64,000 bases of DNA from JBAXTZ01 sp041666525. GTDB taxonomy: Bacteria; Bacillota; Negativicutes; JBAXTZ01. The translations under genes were made by a program, and so were the position numbers. Positions 35,107 through 44,351 of the stretch are shown one piece after another. The stretch spans positions 1 to 64,000 of the forward strand of contig JBAYGT010000013.1 of the NCBI GenBank assembly GCA_041666525.1, written 5' to 3'. The first letter of the stretch is position 1; every line of letters begins with the position of its first letter. The notes below the pieces were generated by a model that saw only the letters and a list, made by a program, of their open reading frames with translations, was not told the DNA's origin and made no database searches.

Positions 35107-37107
35107 ATGTTTTTGCCCGCCGTCAGAGTTGCCGAATTGCGTAAATTGATTACTGTATATAATCAAAATTATTATCATACCGATAATCCGTCCGTTACTG
35201 ATGCCGAATATGATGCGTTGATGCGTGAGTTAATTGATCTGGAGGCGAAGTACCCGGAACTTGTGCGGGCGGATTCGCCAACGCAAAAAGTTGGCGGCAC
35301 GCTTAGTGAAAAGTTTTTAAAAGCAAAACATTTGGCGCCCATGATAAGTTTAGGCAATGCTTTCAATGAAGCTGAACTGCGCAGCTTTGACGCCCGAATC
35401 AAAAAAACGCTGCAAGAGGATGCGGTTGAGTATATCTGCGAACTGAAAATCGATGGGCTGGCGATTAGTTTACTGTATGAACAGGGAAAGTTTGCACGCG
35501 CCACCACGCGTGGTGATGGAGAATTTGGCGAGGATGTGACTACTAATATTTTGACGATAAAATCCATTCCGCACGAAATTGCTTTGCCGGATTTTCCGGA
35601 GCAAATCGAAATCCGGGGCGAGGTGTATATGTCGCGTGCTAGTTTTTTGCGTTTGAATAACGAGCGTGAAGAAAACGGTGAATCGACATTTGCTAATCCG
35701 CGCAATGCCGCCGCCGGGTCATTGCGGCAATTGGACCGCGAATTGGCCGCCGGGCGAGCGTTGGATGCTTTTTTTTATGCTTGCGGCGATAGTTCCGGTT
35801 TTGTCAACCATAACGAGTTTTTGGATATGCTAATTGCCTGGCGGTTTAATGTTAACAGGAATTTTGCAGTTTGCAAAAACATTGATGCAGTTGTTGATTT
35901 TGTTGGTAAATGGGCTGATAAACGCCATGGTTTGGAATATGACACTGACGGAATCGTCGTAAAGGTTAATAATTATAAGTGGCAGACGATTCTCGGTAAC
36001 ACTGCCAAGGAGCCGCGCTGGGCAGTTGCTTACAAATTTCCGCCGGAACAAGCGCAAACAAAAGTGTTGACTATTATTTCTAGTATCGGGAGAACCGGAG
36101 TGATTACGCCGGTTGCGCAACTGCAGCCGGTATTATTATCCGGGAGTACGGTCAGTAATGTTACTTTGCATAATAGTGAATTTATCGCTGAAAAAGATAT
36201 TCGCATCAATGATACGGTGCTAATTCACAAAGCCGGAGAAATAATTCCTGAGGTAATTGAAGTTTGCAAAAATATCCGCGATGGTAGCGAGCAAATTTAT
36301 GTTTTCCCGTCAAACTGCCCGGCGTGTGGAAGTGCGCTGATTAAACTGGATGATGTTGCGGCCATTCGCTGCATGAACAAATTTTGCTCGGCGCAGATTA
36401 AAGAAAAAATAATCCATTTTGCATCCCGTGATGCAATGAATATTGAAGGATTAGGCCCGGCGAACGTCGAATTATTAATAAACAATCAATTAATCAGAGA
36501 TGTAGCCGACTTGTATGGTTTGCAAAAAAATGATTTAGCAGGATTAGAGCGATTCGGTGAAAAATCCGTCGATAATCTTTTGGCGGCGCTTGTGACCAGT
36601 AAAAATGCGCCTTTGCATAAAGTATTGTATGGTCTGGGCATTCGTCATGTCGGCGAGAAAACCGCACGGTTGATTGCAGCGACAATGTTGTCAATTGAAA
36701 ATATTATGTCGGCAACTATTGAAGAAATGCAAGGCATTGAATCGTGTGGCAGCATTGTTGCTGAAAGCATAGTTGAATACTTTGCTGACACTGCTAATCT
36801 TATGTTAGTTAAAAGATTAATAAATTATGGTTTAGTTATGCCGGCTGAAGTTATCGGTGCTGGAATACTTAGCGGCAAGAAATTTGTAATTACCGGTACA
36901 TTGCCGAAGCTTAAGCGTTTGGAAGCGCAACATTTGATTGAGAGAAACGGTGGTAAGCTGTTATCTGCTATCAGCAGAGCGGTTGATTTTGTCTTAGTTG
37001 GCACAGATGCTGGCAGCAAACTGATTAAGGCCGAAAAACTTGGTTTGAAAATTATCAATGAAGCTGAATTTTTGGCGTTGCTTGCCGAAACAGAAAGTAG
37101 TGAATAA
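35107..37107 (+). CDS. ligA: NAD-dependent DNA ligase
   Basis: A 666-aa LigA. The N-terminal Ia domain (ITVYNQNYYHTDNPSVTDAEYDAL) is followed by the adenylation domain with nucleophile K114 in CELKIDGLAIS. Then come the OB-fold, a four-Cys zinc finger (CPACG and CMNKFC), helix-hairpin-helix repeats and a C-terminal BRCT domain (GKKFVITGTLPKLKR). It seals nicks in replication and repair. The frame is open from 35089; GGAGG at 35097-35101 supports the ATG at 35107. The length matches the family. Confidence 0.97.
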   Translation: MFLPAVRVAELRKLITVYNQNYYHTDNPSVTDAEYDALMRELIDLEAKYPELVRADSPTQKVGGTLSEKFLKAKHLAPMISLGNAFNEAELRSFDARIKKTLQEDAVEYICELKIDGLAISLLYEQGKFARATTRGDGEFGEDVTTNILTIKSIPHEIALPDFPEQIEIRGEVYMSRASFLRLNNEREENGESTFANPRNAAAGSLRQLDRELAAGRALDAFFYACGDSSGFVNHNEFLDMLIAWRFNVNRNFAVCKNIDAVVDFVGKWADKRHGLEYDTDGIVVKVNNYKWQTILGNTAKEPRWAVAYKFPPEQAQTKVLTIISSIGRTGVITPVAQLQPVLLSGSTVSNVTLHNSEFIAEKDIRINDTVLIHKAGEIIPEVIEVCKNIRDGSEQIYVFPSNCPACGSALIKLDDVAAIRCMNKFCSAQIKEKIIHFASRDAMNIEGLGPANVELLINNQLIRDVADLYGLQKNDLAGLERFGEKSVDNLLAALVTSKNAPLHKVLYGLGIRHVGEKTARLIAATMLSIENIMSATIEEMQGIESCGSIVAESIVEYFADTANLMLVKRLINYGLVMPAEVIGAGILSGKKFVITGTLPKLKRLEAQHLIERNGGKLLSAISRAVDFVLVGTDAGSKLIKAEKLGLKIINEAEFLALLAETESSE

Positions 37108-38722
37108 ATTGGCGATTATCGTTAAAGTATTTAAAAAAAATATTTATAGATCAGGCGTGATGATAGTTGCGCTGATTTTGTTGTGTAATAATTGTTTCGC
37201 ATTCTCAAGTGCCGATTTTGACAAAGCGGTGCGAAATAGCATGGCAGATAACAAGTTGGTTGGTGTTTCAATTGTTGTGTTTCAAAACGAAAAGCCGATT
37301 TTCTCCAAAGGCTATGGTTACGCGAATATTTCAACATCCGCGCCAATGAGTGGTGAGTCAATTTTCCGGGTTGCTTCTCTTAGTAAAATGATTGTGGCTA
37401 CAGCGATAATGCGGCTCTATGATAAGGGACGGCTAAATCTTGATGACGACATTGCCAAGTATCTTGGCTATAAAGTGCGCAATCCAATGTATCCCAACGA
37501 AATTATTACAGTGCGGCAGTTACTGTTACATACTTCCAGCATCAAAGACAGCGGTTGTTATAATAATTTCATTCTTAGTAACGGCAAGCTGTTCCGGACA
37601 ATTGCGTTGAATGAGTTGCTTACGCCTAAAGGCAAGTATTATGAAAAAACGCTGTTTTCCCAATATGCGCCGGGTGAAGCGTTTTCTTACAGTAATCTTA
37701 ATTATGGTATTCTTGGCAGCATAGTGGAAATGGTCGCTAATGAGCGGTTTGATGATTACTGCAAAAAAAACATCTTACTGCCATTAGACATGGATGCCGG
37801 CTTTGACGCAGCAGATATTGTTAATTGGCAAAATATCGGTGTTACTTATCGTTATAGAGCTAACAGGCTTAATGCAGTACTTGATGAAAATGGTAACGGT
37901 AAACCAATTCCAATAAAGATAACGGCACCGCTGGGGAATGCGATTGGTTGGAGTCCAACTGGCGGGCTTAGGGTGTCGGCAAACGACATGGCAAAGTTTA
38001 TGATAGCGTTGGCTAATGATGGCGTTTACGATGGACGACGAATACTGACCAAACATTCGTCAGATATGATGCAGCAATTATTTTGGATGGGTGTTAGTTA
38101 TGACGGGCTAGATGAACAAGTCGGTTTGTTTCGCCAAGAAGGGTTAGGCTTAAATGTTGTTGATCAGTTGTGTGATGGCTGGCGTTTGGTCGGACATTCC
38201 GGCGATGCTTATGGTTTGATCGCCGGGGCTTACTTTGATCAAATAAGCAAACTTGGTTTTGTTTATATTATTAACGGTGGAATTTATAAAACAGCGCTCC
38301 CGCAAAGTCCAGCTTATGTTCCTGAACGTACTATTGCTAAAGCTATTCATGATCGATATGAAGAATTATTGCTGGTAAAACCGCTTAATCTGTCGATAAT
38401 TCCTGGTGAGCAGAAAATATCGGTAAATGGCCGTGATATTTGGTTGCCGGCAACGGCCACGGTCGATAAAGAATATTATTTGCCGCTTATTACTGTCAAT
38501 GATGCGCTTGGATTAGCTGTGGATGAAGGTGAAAGCGGAATTTATTATCTTTCAAAAAAAGATATCTCGTTAAAGCTAGCGCTAAAAGATACTACGATAA
38601 CTGTTAGTGGATACATGAATACTTATTTACCCAAGGCTCCGTATTCTAAAGATGGAATTGTTTATGTACCATTGAAACAGATTGCTGAAGCATTAGGAAT
38701 AAAAGTTGTTTATAAAAAATAG
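37100..38722 (+). CDS. Secreted beta-lactamase-fold serine hydrolase with copper-amine-oxidase-N type domain
   Basis: A 540-aa exported protein. The signal peptide (1-34) has a basic n-region and ends NCFA. A class C beta-lactamase/penicillin-binding-like domain (40-390) carries SLSK (S93, K96), YSN and HSG motifs, all intact. A C-terminal copper-amine-oxidase N-like domain (about 430-540), frequent in Clostridia and Negativicutes surface proteins, ends VYVPLKQIAEALGIKVVYK. It probably acts as an esterase, D-aminopeptidase or carboxypeptidase at the cell surface; resistance is not implied. GTG at 37100 overlaps ligA by 8 bp; a later ATG at 37160 would lose the basic n-region. Confidence 0.85.
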   Translation: MNKLAIIVKVFKKNIYRSGVMIVALILLCNNCFAFSSADFDKAVRNSMADNKLVGVSIVVFQNEKPIFSKGYGYANISTSAPMSGESIFRVASLSKMIVATAIMRLYDKGRLNLDDDIAKYLGYKVRNPMYPNEIITVRQLLLHTSSIKDSGCYNNFILSNGKLFRTIALNELLTPKGKYYEKTLFSQYAPGEAFSYSNLNYGILGSIVEMVANERFDDYCKKNILLPLDMDAGFDAADIVNWQNIGVTYRYRANRLNAVLDENGNGKPIPIKITAPLGNAIGWSPTGGLRVSANDMAKFMIALANDGVYDGRRILTKHSSDMMQQLFWMGVSYDGLDEQVGLFRQEGLGLNVVDQLCDGWRLVGHSGDAYGLIAGAYFDQISKLGFVYIINGGIYKTALPQSPAYVPERTIAKAIHDRYEELLLVKPLNLSIIPGEQKISVNGRDIWLPATATVDKEYYLPLITVNDALGLAVDEGESGIYYLSKKDISLKLALKDTTITVSGYMNTYLPKAPYSKDGIVYVPLKQIAEALGIKVVYKK

Positions 38723-38730
38723 GAGGCCAT

Positions 38731-39018
38731 ATGCTTAGTCGTGAGCAAATTGAAAAAGTTGCTAGTCTCAGCCGCTTGCAATTAAATCCTCAGGAAATTG
38801 AAAAGTTTTCCGGACAAATCGGCGCAATAATTGAATACATGAAGGTGTTGAATTCGGTGGATACTGCTGATGTCGAGCCGATGATCTACGCAGTGCCAAC
38901 ACATAACATCTGTCGTGAAGATGTCAGAAAACCGTCACTAGCGCATTCCTTAGCGCTGCAAAATGCGCCACAATCCGACGGTAACTATTTTGTTGCGCCA
39001 ACAGTGGTGGAGAAGTAG
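38731..39018 (+). CDS. gatC: Aspartyl/glutamyl-tRNA amidotransferase subunit C
   Basis: A 95-aa GatC. It starts LSREQIEKVASLSRLQLNPQEIEKF and has the VEPMIYAVP segment and an ASN-less C-terminus ending NYFVAPTVVE. It wraps GatA and GatB into the amidotransferase that corrects misacylated Glu-tRNA(Gln) or Asp-tRNA(Asn). AGGAGG is 4 nt before the ATG. First gene of gatCAB. Confidence 0.94.
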   Translation: MLSREQIEKVASLSRLQLNPQEIEKFSGQIGAIIEYMKVLNSVDTADVEPMIYAVPTHNICREDVRKPSLAHSLALQNAPQSDGNYFVAPTVVEK

Positions 39019-39027
39019 GAGAGTATT

Positions 39028-40470
39028 ATGGAATTATATCGTCAGACAATAAATCAATTGCAAACTAAAATAACGGCTGGAGAAATAACCGCTTCAGATG
39101 TTGTGGCTAGTGTTTCTAAGCGGATTACGGAAGTTGATGCAGCAGTTGAAGCATTTATTACGGTGTGTGCAGATGCCAAAGCTAATGTTGATAATATAAT
39201 AAGTCGCTCACCGCTTGCCGGAATGCCTGGAGCGGTTAAAGATAATATTTGTACACAGGGAATTCGCACTACCTGCGGTTCGCGGATTTTGGAAAACTTT
39301 ATTCCGCCCTATAATGCGACGGTTGTTGACCGGCTTAACGAAGCCGGAGCAGTTATTATTGGCAAAGCTAATCAAGATGAATTCGGCATGGGGTCGTCCA
39401 CTGAAAATTCGGGTTATCATATTACCCGCAACCCTTGGGATTTAAGCCGGGTTCCGGGCGGATCGAGCGGCGGTAGTGCCGCAGCGGTGGCTTCGGGTCA
39501 GGCATTGTGGGCTCTCGGGTCAGATACCGGTGGTTCGGTACGGTTGCCGGCAGCGTTTTGCGGAATAGTAGGCTTGAAGCCGACTTACGGCAGAGTGTCA
39601 CGCTACGGGTTGGTTGCCTATGCTTCCAGTTTGGATACTATTGGCGCGTTGACGCGTGATGTTTATGATAATGCGCTGGTCATGAATGTTATTGCCGGTT
39701 ATGATGAACATGATTCAACCAGTATTAATATTCCGCGTGAAGATTATACTGCGAATATCGCTGCGGGAGTGCGGGGGTTGAAAATCGGACTGCCAAAACA
39801 ATATTATGGCGAAGGTTTGAGTCCGGAAGTGGCATTAGCACTGGAGCAGGCAATACAAACCTATCGTGAATTGGGCGCGGAAATCATCGAAGTCGATATG
39901 CCGAATACAGACTACGCACTCTCGACCTACTATATTATTGCAACCGCTGAAGCCAGTTCAAATTTGGCGCGTTATGATGGTGTCAGTTACGGTCTGCGGG
40001 TTGAAGGCGACAATATTGTCGATATGTCGGAAAAAACTCGTGAACAGGGGTTTTCTGAAGAAGTTCGTCGTCGAATCATGCTTGGTACGTACACGCTGTC
40101 TGCCGGGTATTATGATGCCTATTACAATAAGGCACTCAAAGTACGCCGGTTGATCAAAAACGATTTTGATGCGGCTTTTAAAATAGTTGATTTATTATTG
40201 ACGCCGGTCGCGCCAACGCAGGCTTTCAAAATCGGTGAGAAAACTGATGACCCGTTGACAATGTATTTGTCAGATGTGTGTACTGTAACCGTGAACCTCG
40301 CTGGTGTGCCGGCACTGTCGTTGCCGTGTGCGTTTGCGAATAATTTGCCAATTGGTATGCAATTAATCGGTGCGCCATTGTCCGAAGCGTTGCTATTGCG
40401 TGCCGGTTACGCTTTTGAGCGCGTCTCCGGGCTGGCTAACAAAATTGCACCTTGTGGAGGTGAACAGTGA
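39028..40470 (+). CDS. gatA: Aspartyl/glutamyl-tRNA amidotransferase subunit A
   Basis: A 480-aa amidase-signature protein that releases ammonia from glutamine. The catalytic Lys is in GAVKDNICTQG, and the cis-Ser and nucleophile Ser are in PGGSSGGSAAAVASGQALWALGSDTGGSVRLPAAFCG. The length matches GatA. It is 9 nt after gatC and overlaps gatB by 4 bp (GTGA), consistent with stoichiometric expression. Confidence 0.97.
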   Translation: MELYRQTINQLQTKITAGEITASDVVASVSKRITEVDAAVEAFITVCADAKANVDNIISRSPLAGMPGAVKDNICTQGIRTTCGSRILENFIPPYNATVVDRLNEAGAVIIGKANQDEFGMGSSTENSGYHITRNPWDLSRVPGGSSGGSAAAVASGQALWALGSDTGGSVRLPAAFCGIVGLKPTYGRVSRYGLVAYASSLDTIGALTRDVYDNALVMNVIAGYDEHDSTSINIPREDYTANIAAGVRGLKIGLPKQYYGEGLSPEVALALEQAIQTYRELGAEIIEVDMPNTDYALSTYYIIATAEASSNLARYDGVSYGLRVEGDNIVDMSEKTREQGFSEEVRRRIMLGTYTLSAGYYDAYYNKALKVRRLIKNDFDAAFKIVDLLLTPVAPTQAFKIGEKTDDPLTMYLSDVCTVTVNLAGVPALSLPCAFANNLPIGMQLIGAPLSEALLLRAGYAFERVSGLANKIAPCGGEQ

Positions 40471-41900
40471 AATATAAAACGGTTATTGGATTGGAAGTAC
40501 ACGTCGAATTAAAGACTAAATCCAAGATATTTTGCGGTTGCAGTACCGAGTTTGGTGCTGCTCCGAACACTAATGTTTGTCCGGTTTGTTTAGGTTTGCC
40601 GGGAGTGTTGCCGGTTCTTAACAAAGCAGTTGTGGAATTTGCGATTCGCGCTGGTTTGGCGTTGAATTGTCAGATTGCTGAATATTCTAAATTTGATCGC
40701 AAAAATTACTACTATCCTGATTTACCGAAGAACTTTCAGACGTCGCAATTTGATTTACCAATAGCCGAGCATGGTTGGTTGGATATTGAGGTTGACGGAA
40801 AGACAAAACGTATCGGCATTACCCGGATTCATATGGAAGAAGATGCCGGAAAATTGGTACATGCCGGCACCATTACCACGTCTGATATTACCTGTGTGGA
40901 TTATAACCGCACCGGTGTGCCGCTTATCGAAATAGTTTCCGAACCGGATTTACGTTCGCCGGAAGAAGCAAAAGCCTATATGGAAAAAATGCGCACGATA
41001 TTACAGTACATTGATGTGTCGGATTGCAAAATGGAAGAAGGCAGTTTGCGTTGTGATGCCAATATTTCGTTGCGTTTGGCTGATACAGAGCCTTTTGGTA
41101 TTCGTGCGGAATTGAAAAATTTAAATTCATTTCGGTCAGTACAACGCGGGTTAGAATATGAACAAATTCGCCAAGCGGAAATTCTTAATGACGGTGGTCG
41201 CGTTATTCAGGAAACCCGGTCGTTTGATGAAGGGAAAAATGTTACTTTGTCGTTACGCAGTAAGGAACAGGCGGATGATTATCGGTATTTCCCTGAACCG
41301 GATTTACCACCGCTGGTGATTACTAAACAGTTGATCGATGAAATTCGTGCACAGTTGCCGGAGTTGCCGGATAGTCGCGTGGCCCGGTTGATTGAGCAAG
41401 ACGGATTGTCTGAATATGATGCCAAGGTTATTACTGCAACTAAAGCCATGGCCGAATATTATGACGCGGTACGGGTTTCTGTTACAGATGCCAAGTTGGT
41501 TGCCAACTGGCTGACTGGAGAGCTGGCGCGTTTACTTAATGCCAACGCTGTTGAAGTTGAAGATTGTCCGATAAAAGCTGCAAATATTGTTGGATTACTT
41601 AAATTACTTGAGGATGGTACCATTTCCGGGAAAATCGCCAAAACGGTTATTGAGGAGATGTGGCAGAGTGGCAAAACCGCCAAGCAAATTGTCGAAGAAA
41701 AAGGTATGGTGCAAATCAGCAACGTAGATGAAATTGTAATAATTGTAGAAGAAGTAATCAATGCCAATCCGCAATCTGTTGAAGATTACCGCGGCGGTAA
41801 GGAGAAAGCGATTGGTTTTTTGGTTGGCTGTGTAATGAAACTGAGCAAAGGTCGGGCCAAACCGGATTTGGTTAATAAATTGCTTAAGGAGCGTCTATGA
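40467..41900 (+). CDS. gatB: Aspartyl/glutamyl-tRNA amidotransferase subunit B
   Basis: A 477-aa GatB. It starts YKTVIGLEVHVELKTKSKIFCGC and has CPVCLGLPGVLPVLN (zinc/Mg cradle), KNYYYPDLPKNFQ, HMEEDAGKL and the RTGVPLIEIVSEPDLRSPEEA kinase-like segment. The C-terminal YqeY-like tail domain ends GRAKPDLVNKLLKERL. It binds and phosphorylates the misacylated tRNA. GTG start within the gatA stop; the lon-like gene overlaps its end by 4 bp (ATGA). Confidence 0.97.
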   Translation: MKYKTVIGLEVHVELKTKSKIFCGCSTEFGAAPNTNVCPVCLGLPGVLPVLNKAVVEFAIRAGLALNCQIAEYSKFDRKNYYYPDLPKNFQTSQFDLPIAEHGWLDIEVDGKTKRIGITRIHMEEDAGKLVHAGTITTSDITCVDYNRTGVPLIEIVSEPDLRSPEEAKAYMEKMRTILQYIDVSDCKMEEGSLRCDANISLRLADTEPFGIRAELKNLNSFRSVQRGLEYEQIRQAEILNDGGRVIQETRSFDEGKNVTLSLRSKEQADDYRYFPEPDLPPLVITKQLIDEIRAQLPELPDSRVARLIEQDGLSEYDAKVITATKAMAEYYDAVRVSVTDAKLVANWLTGELARLLNANAVEVEDCPIKAANIVGLLKLLEDGTISGKIAKTVIEEMWQSGKTAKQIVEEKGMVQISNVDEIVIIVEEVINANPQSVEDYRGGKEKAIGFLVGCVMKLSKGRAKPDLVNKLLKERL

Positions 41901-44329
41901 GCGGTTTTCGCGAATTAGTAGCAGAGGAATTAAAATATAATTGTTGCGAAAGTAAGTTACCTAAGTCATCCAAGAAGATTATGCCGCTTGCGGACAGCAT
42001 CGGCCAAGAGCGGGCGATAAAAGCGGTCGAATTTGGTCTGGGAATGAAAAGTAGCGGTTACAACATTTTCATTTCCGGTGTCGTTGGTACAGGGAAAATT
42101 ACTTACGCTAAAAAAGCGGTGGCAAAAATAGCTGCAGGCAAACCGGTGGCACAGGATTGGGTTTACGTAAATAATTTTGACAAACAAGAGCAACCGATCG
42201 CAATCGCCCTTTCTGCAGGTAAGGGAGCAGAATTTCGCAGTGCTATGGAACATCTGGTAAATGAAGTCAAAAATGCAATACCCAAAGCATTTTCTTCTGA
42301 AGGTTATGAGCAGGCGCGTGCGCTTATTTTAAAAGCGCTTCAGGAGGAACGCAGCGAATTATTTCAAAAATTCAACGACCAGTCAGAAACTATGGGAGTG
42401 ACGCCGCAGTGGTCACAGACCGGATTTGTCGGTGTACCGATGCTGGATGGCAAGGCGCTTTCGCAAGAAGAATATTCAAAGTTGGAAAAAGCTGAGCGCG
42501 AAGAAGTGGATAAGCGGATGTTCGCTGTGCATGAATTAGCGTTGGAAGTAATTCGGCACATGCAGCAAAGCGAAAGGGAAATGCGCGAAAAACTGCGTAA
42601 ACTTGACGAAGAAATCGCGTTATATTCGATTCAAAGCGAACTTTCAGAGCTTTTGCTGCAGTATGTTGCCATTCCGGAAATTATTGATTATCTGGAAAAC
42701 GTAAAAAAAGATATGGTCAAAAATGTTGCCGACTTCAAACCGCAAACCCAGGAAGAAGACAATATGTTTGCCATGTTTAAAAAGAAAGGCAGCGAATCGA
42801 TTGCTGAGCGTTATTTTGTAAACTTATTGGTGGATAACCGTGAACAAAGTGGCGCGCCGGTGGTATTTGAGAAGAATCCTACATATTATAATTTACTTGG
42901 ACGGGTAGAATACGAAAACCGCATGAACGTAGTTACTACTGATTATTCAATGATTAAAGCCGGTGCATTACATCGTGCTAACAACGGTTTTCTGATAGTG
43001 AACGCCCGTGATTTATTGACGAATATCGGTTCATGGGATGGATTGAAGCGTGCACTTCGGACTCGTGAATTGGCAGTGGAAAATCTTGGAGAACAGTATA
43101 GTTTGTACGCAATGTCCAGTTTGCGCCCCCAGACCATTCCGTTGAACGTGAAAATCGTGTTACTTGGCAGTCCCTGGATATACCATATGCTTTGTCAATA
43201 TGACGAGGAGTTTGGAAAACTATTTAAGATTCATGCCGATTTTGATGTTGAAATGCAAAATAATAATGCCAATTTGGAAAAATTGACATCATTTATCAGT
43301 TCAATTGTCGAAGAAGACAAGTTGCGTCCGTTCAATCGTGATGCAGTTGTAAAAATAGTTGAGTACACCAGCCGCTTGGCCGGTAGTCAAAAAAAATTGA
43401 GTACAAAGTTTAAGGACATTGTTGAGCTTATTTGTGAAGCAGATGCCTGGGCGGCGGTTGATAACAAAAAAAATGTTGATGCTGCGGTTGTTGCAAAAAC
43501 AATTCAAGAGATGAATAATCGCGAAAATATGTATCAAGACCGGTTACACGAATTGTTTACCGAAGGCAAAATTCTTGTCGAAGTCGATGGCGAAAAAGTT
43601 GGGCAAATTAATGGACTGGCGGTACTGGATACGGGATCATACCGATTTGGTAAACCGTCGAAAATCACTGCCAATACCTTTATGGGGCGTGCCGGTGTAG
43701 TCAATATTGAGCGTGAAGTAAATATGAGCGGTCAAATTCACAGCAAAGGTGTATTGACGTTGAACGGTTATCTTGGTTATAAGTACGCGCAGCACCAGCC
43801 GCTGTCGTTGTCCTGCAGCCTGACGTTTGAGCAGGAGTATGGCGGCATTGACGGCGATAGCGCGTCATCTACGGAGCTTTATGCAATAATTTCCAGCCTT
43901 GCCAACGTACCAATCAGACAGTGTATCGCTGTTACCGGTTCAGTAAACCAAAAAGGTGAAGTGCAGCCAATTGGCGGAGCTACGGAGAAAATTGAGGGCT
44001 ATTTTGCGATTTGCAAAATAAAAGGGTTAACCGGAAAACAAGGCGTGATGATACCGGAAACCAATGTCGCTGATCTGAATTTAAACGATGAAGTTATTCA
44101 GGCAGTTAAATCCGGCAAATTTCATATTTACGCCGTAAAAACCATTGATGACGGCTTGGAGCTTTTGACCGGCAAGAAGGCTGGTGTAATTAACCGTAAA
44201 GGTGATTATTCACGTGGCAGTATACATTATTTGGCATTACAAACGCTAAGACGTTATGAAAAACATGGCCGACGTGACAAAGATGAAGATAAGAAGCCGC
44301 AGAAAGCTGTAGTCAAGTTACCAGGGTAG
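41897..44329 (+). CDS. Lon-like ATP-dependent protease (COG1067/LonB-like) with altered Walker A
   Basis: An 810-aa protein of the Lon-related family with an AAA_32-type N-terminal region and a Lon C-terminal protease domain. The P-loop-like site reads GVVGTGKIT near residue 60, so the Ser/Thr that normally follows Lys is Ile. A long helical coiled-coil insertion (about 110-300) follows. The protease dyad is intact: S655 in DGDSASS and K698 in ATEKIEG, 43 residues apart as in Lon. The tail is Lys/Arg-rich. It presumably degrades unfolded or specific proteins; ATP dependence is uncertain. It is coupled to gatB by an ATGA overlap. Confidence 0.88.
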   Translation: MSGFRELVAEELKYNCCESKLPKSSKKIMPLADSIGQERAIKAVEFGLGMKSSGYNIFISGVVGTGKITYAKKAVAKIAAGKPVAQDWVYVNNFDKQEQPIAIALSAGKGAEFRSAMEHLVNEVKNAIPKAFSSEGYEQARALILKALQEERSELFQKFNDQSETMGVTPQWSQTGFVGVPMLDGKALSQEEYSKLEKAEREEVDKRMFAVHELALEVIRHMQQSEREMREKLRKLDEEIALYSIQSELSELLLQYVAIPEIIDYLENVKKDMVKNVADFKPQTQEEDNMFAMFKKKGSESIAERYFVNLLVDNREQSGAPVVFEKNPTYYNLLGRVEYENRMNVVTTDYSMIKAGALHRANNGFLIVNARDLLTNIGSWDGLKRALRTRELAVENLGEQYSLYAMSSLRPQTIPLNVKIVLLGSPWIYHMLCQYDEEFGKLFKIHADFDVEMQNNNANLEKLTSFISSIVEEDKLRPFNRDAVVKIVEYTSRLAGSQKKLSTKFKDIVELICEADAWAAVDNKKNVDAAVVAKTIQEMNNRENMYQDRLHELFTEGKILVEVDGEKVGQINGLAVLDTGSYRFGKPSKITANTFMGRAGVVNIEREVNMSGQIHSKGVLTLNGYLGYKYAQHQPLSLSCSLTFEQEYGGIDGDSASSTELYAIISSLANVPIRQCIAVTGSVNQKGEVQPIGGATEKIEGYFAICKIKGLTGKQGVMIPETNVADLNLNDEVIQAVKSGKFHIYAVKTIDDGLELLTGKKAGVINRKGDYSRGSIHYLALQTLRRYEKHGRRDKDEDKKPQKAVVKLPG

Positions 44330-44351
44330 ACAAATAATTTTGAAATGAGAT

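Noticed and set aside
37100..38722. Antibiotic-resistance beta-lactamase
   Set aside because: The motifs are those of the broad class C/esterase/D-peptidase family, and the copper-amine-oxidase-N type domain suggests a surface enzyme; resistance cannot be claimed.
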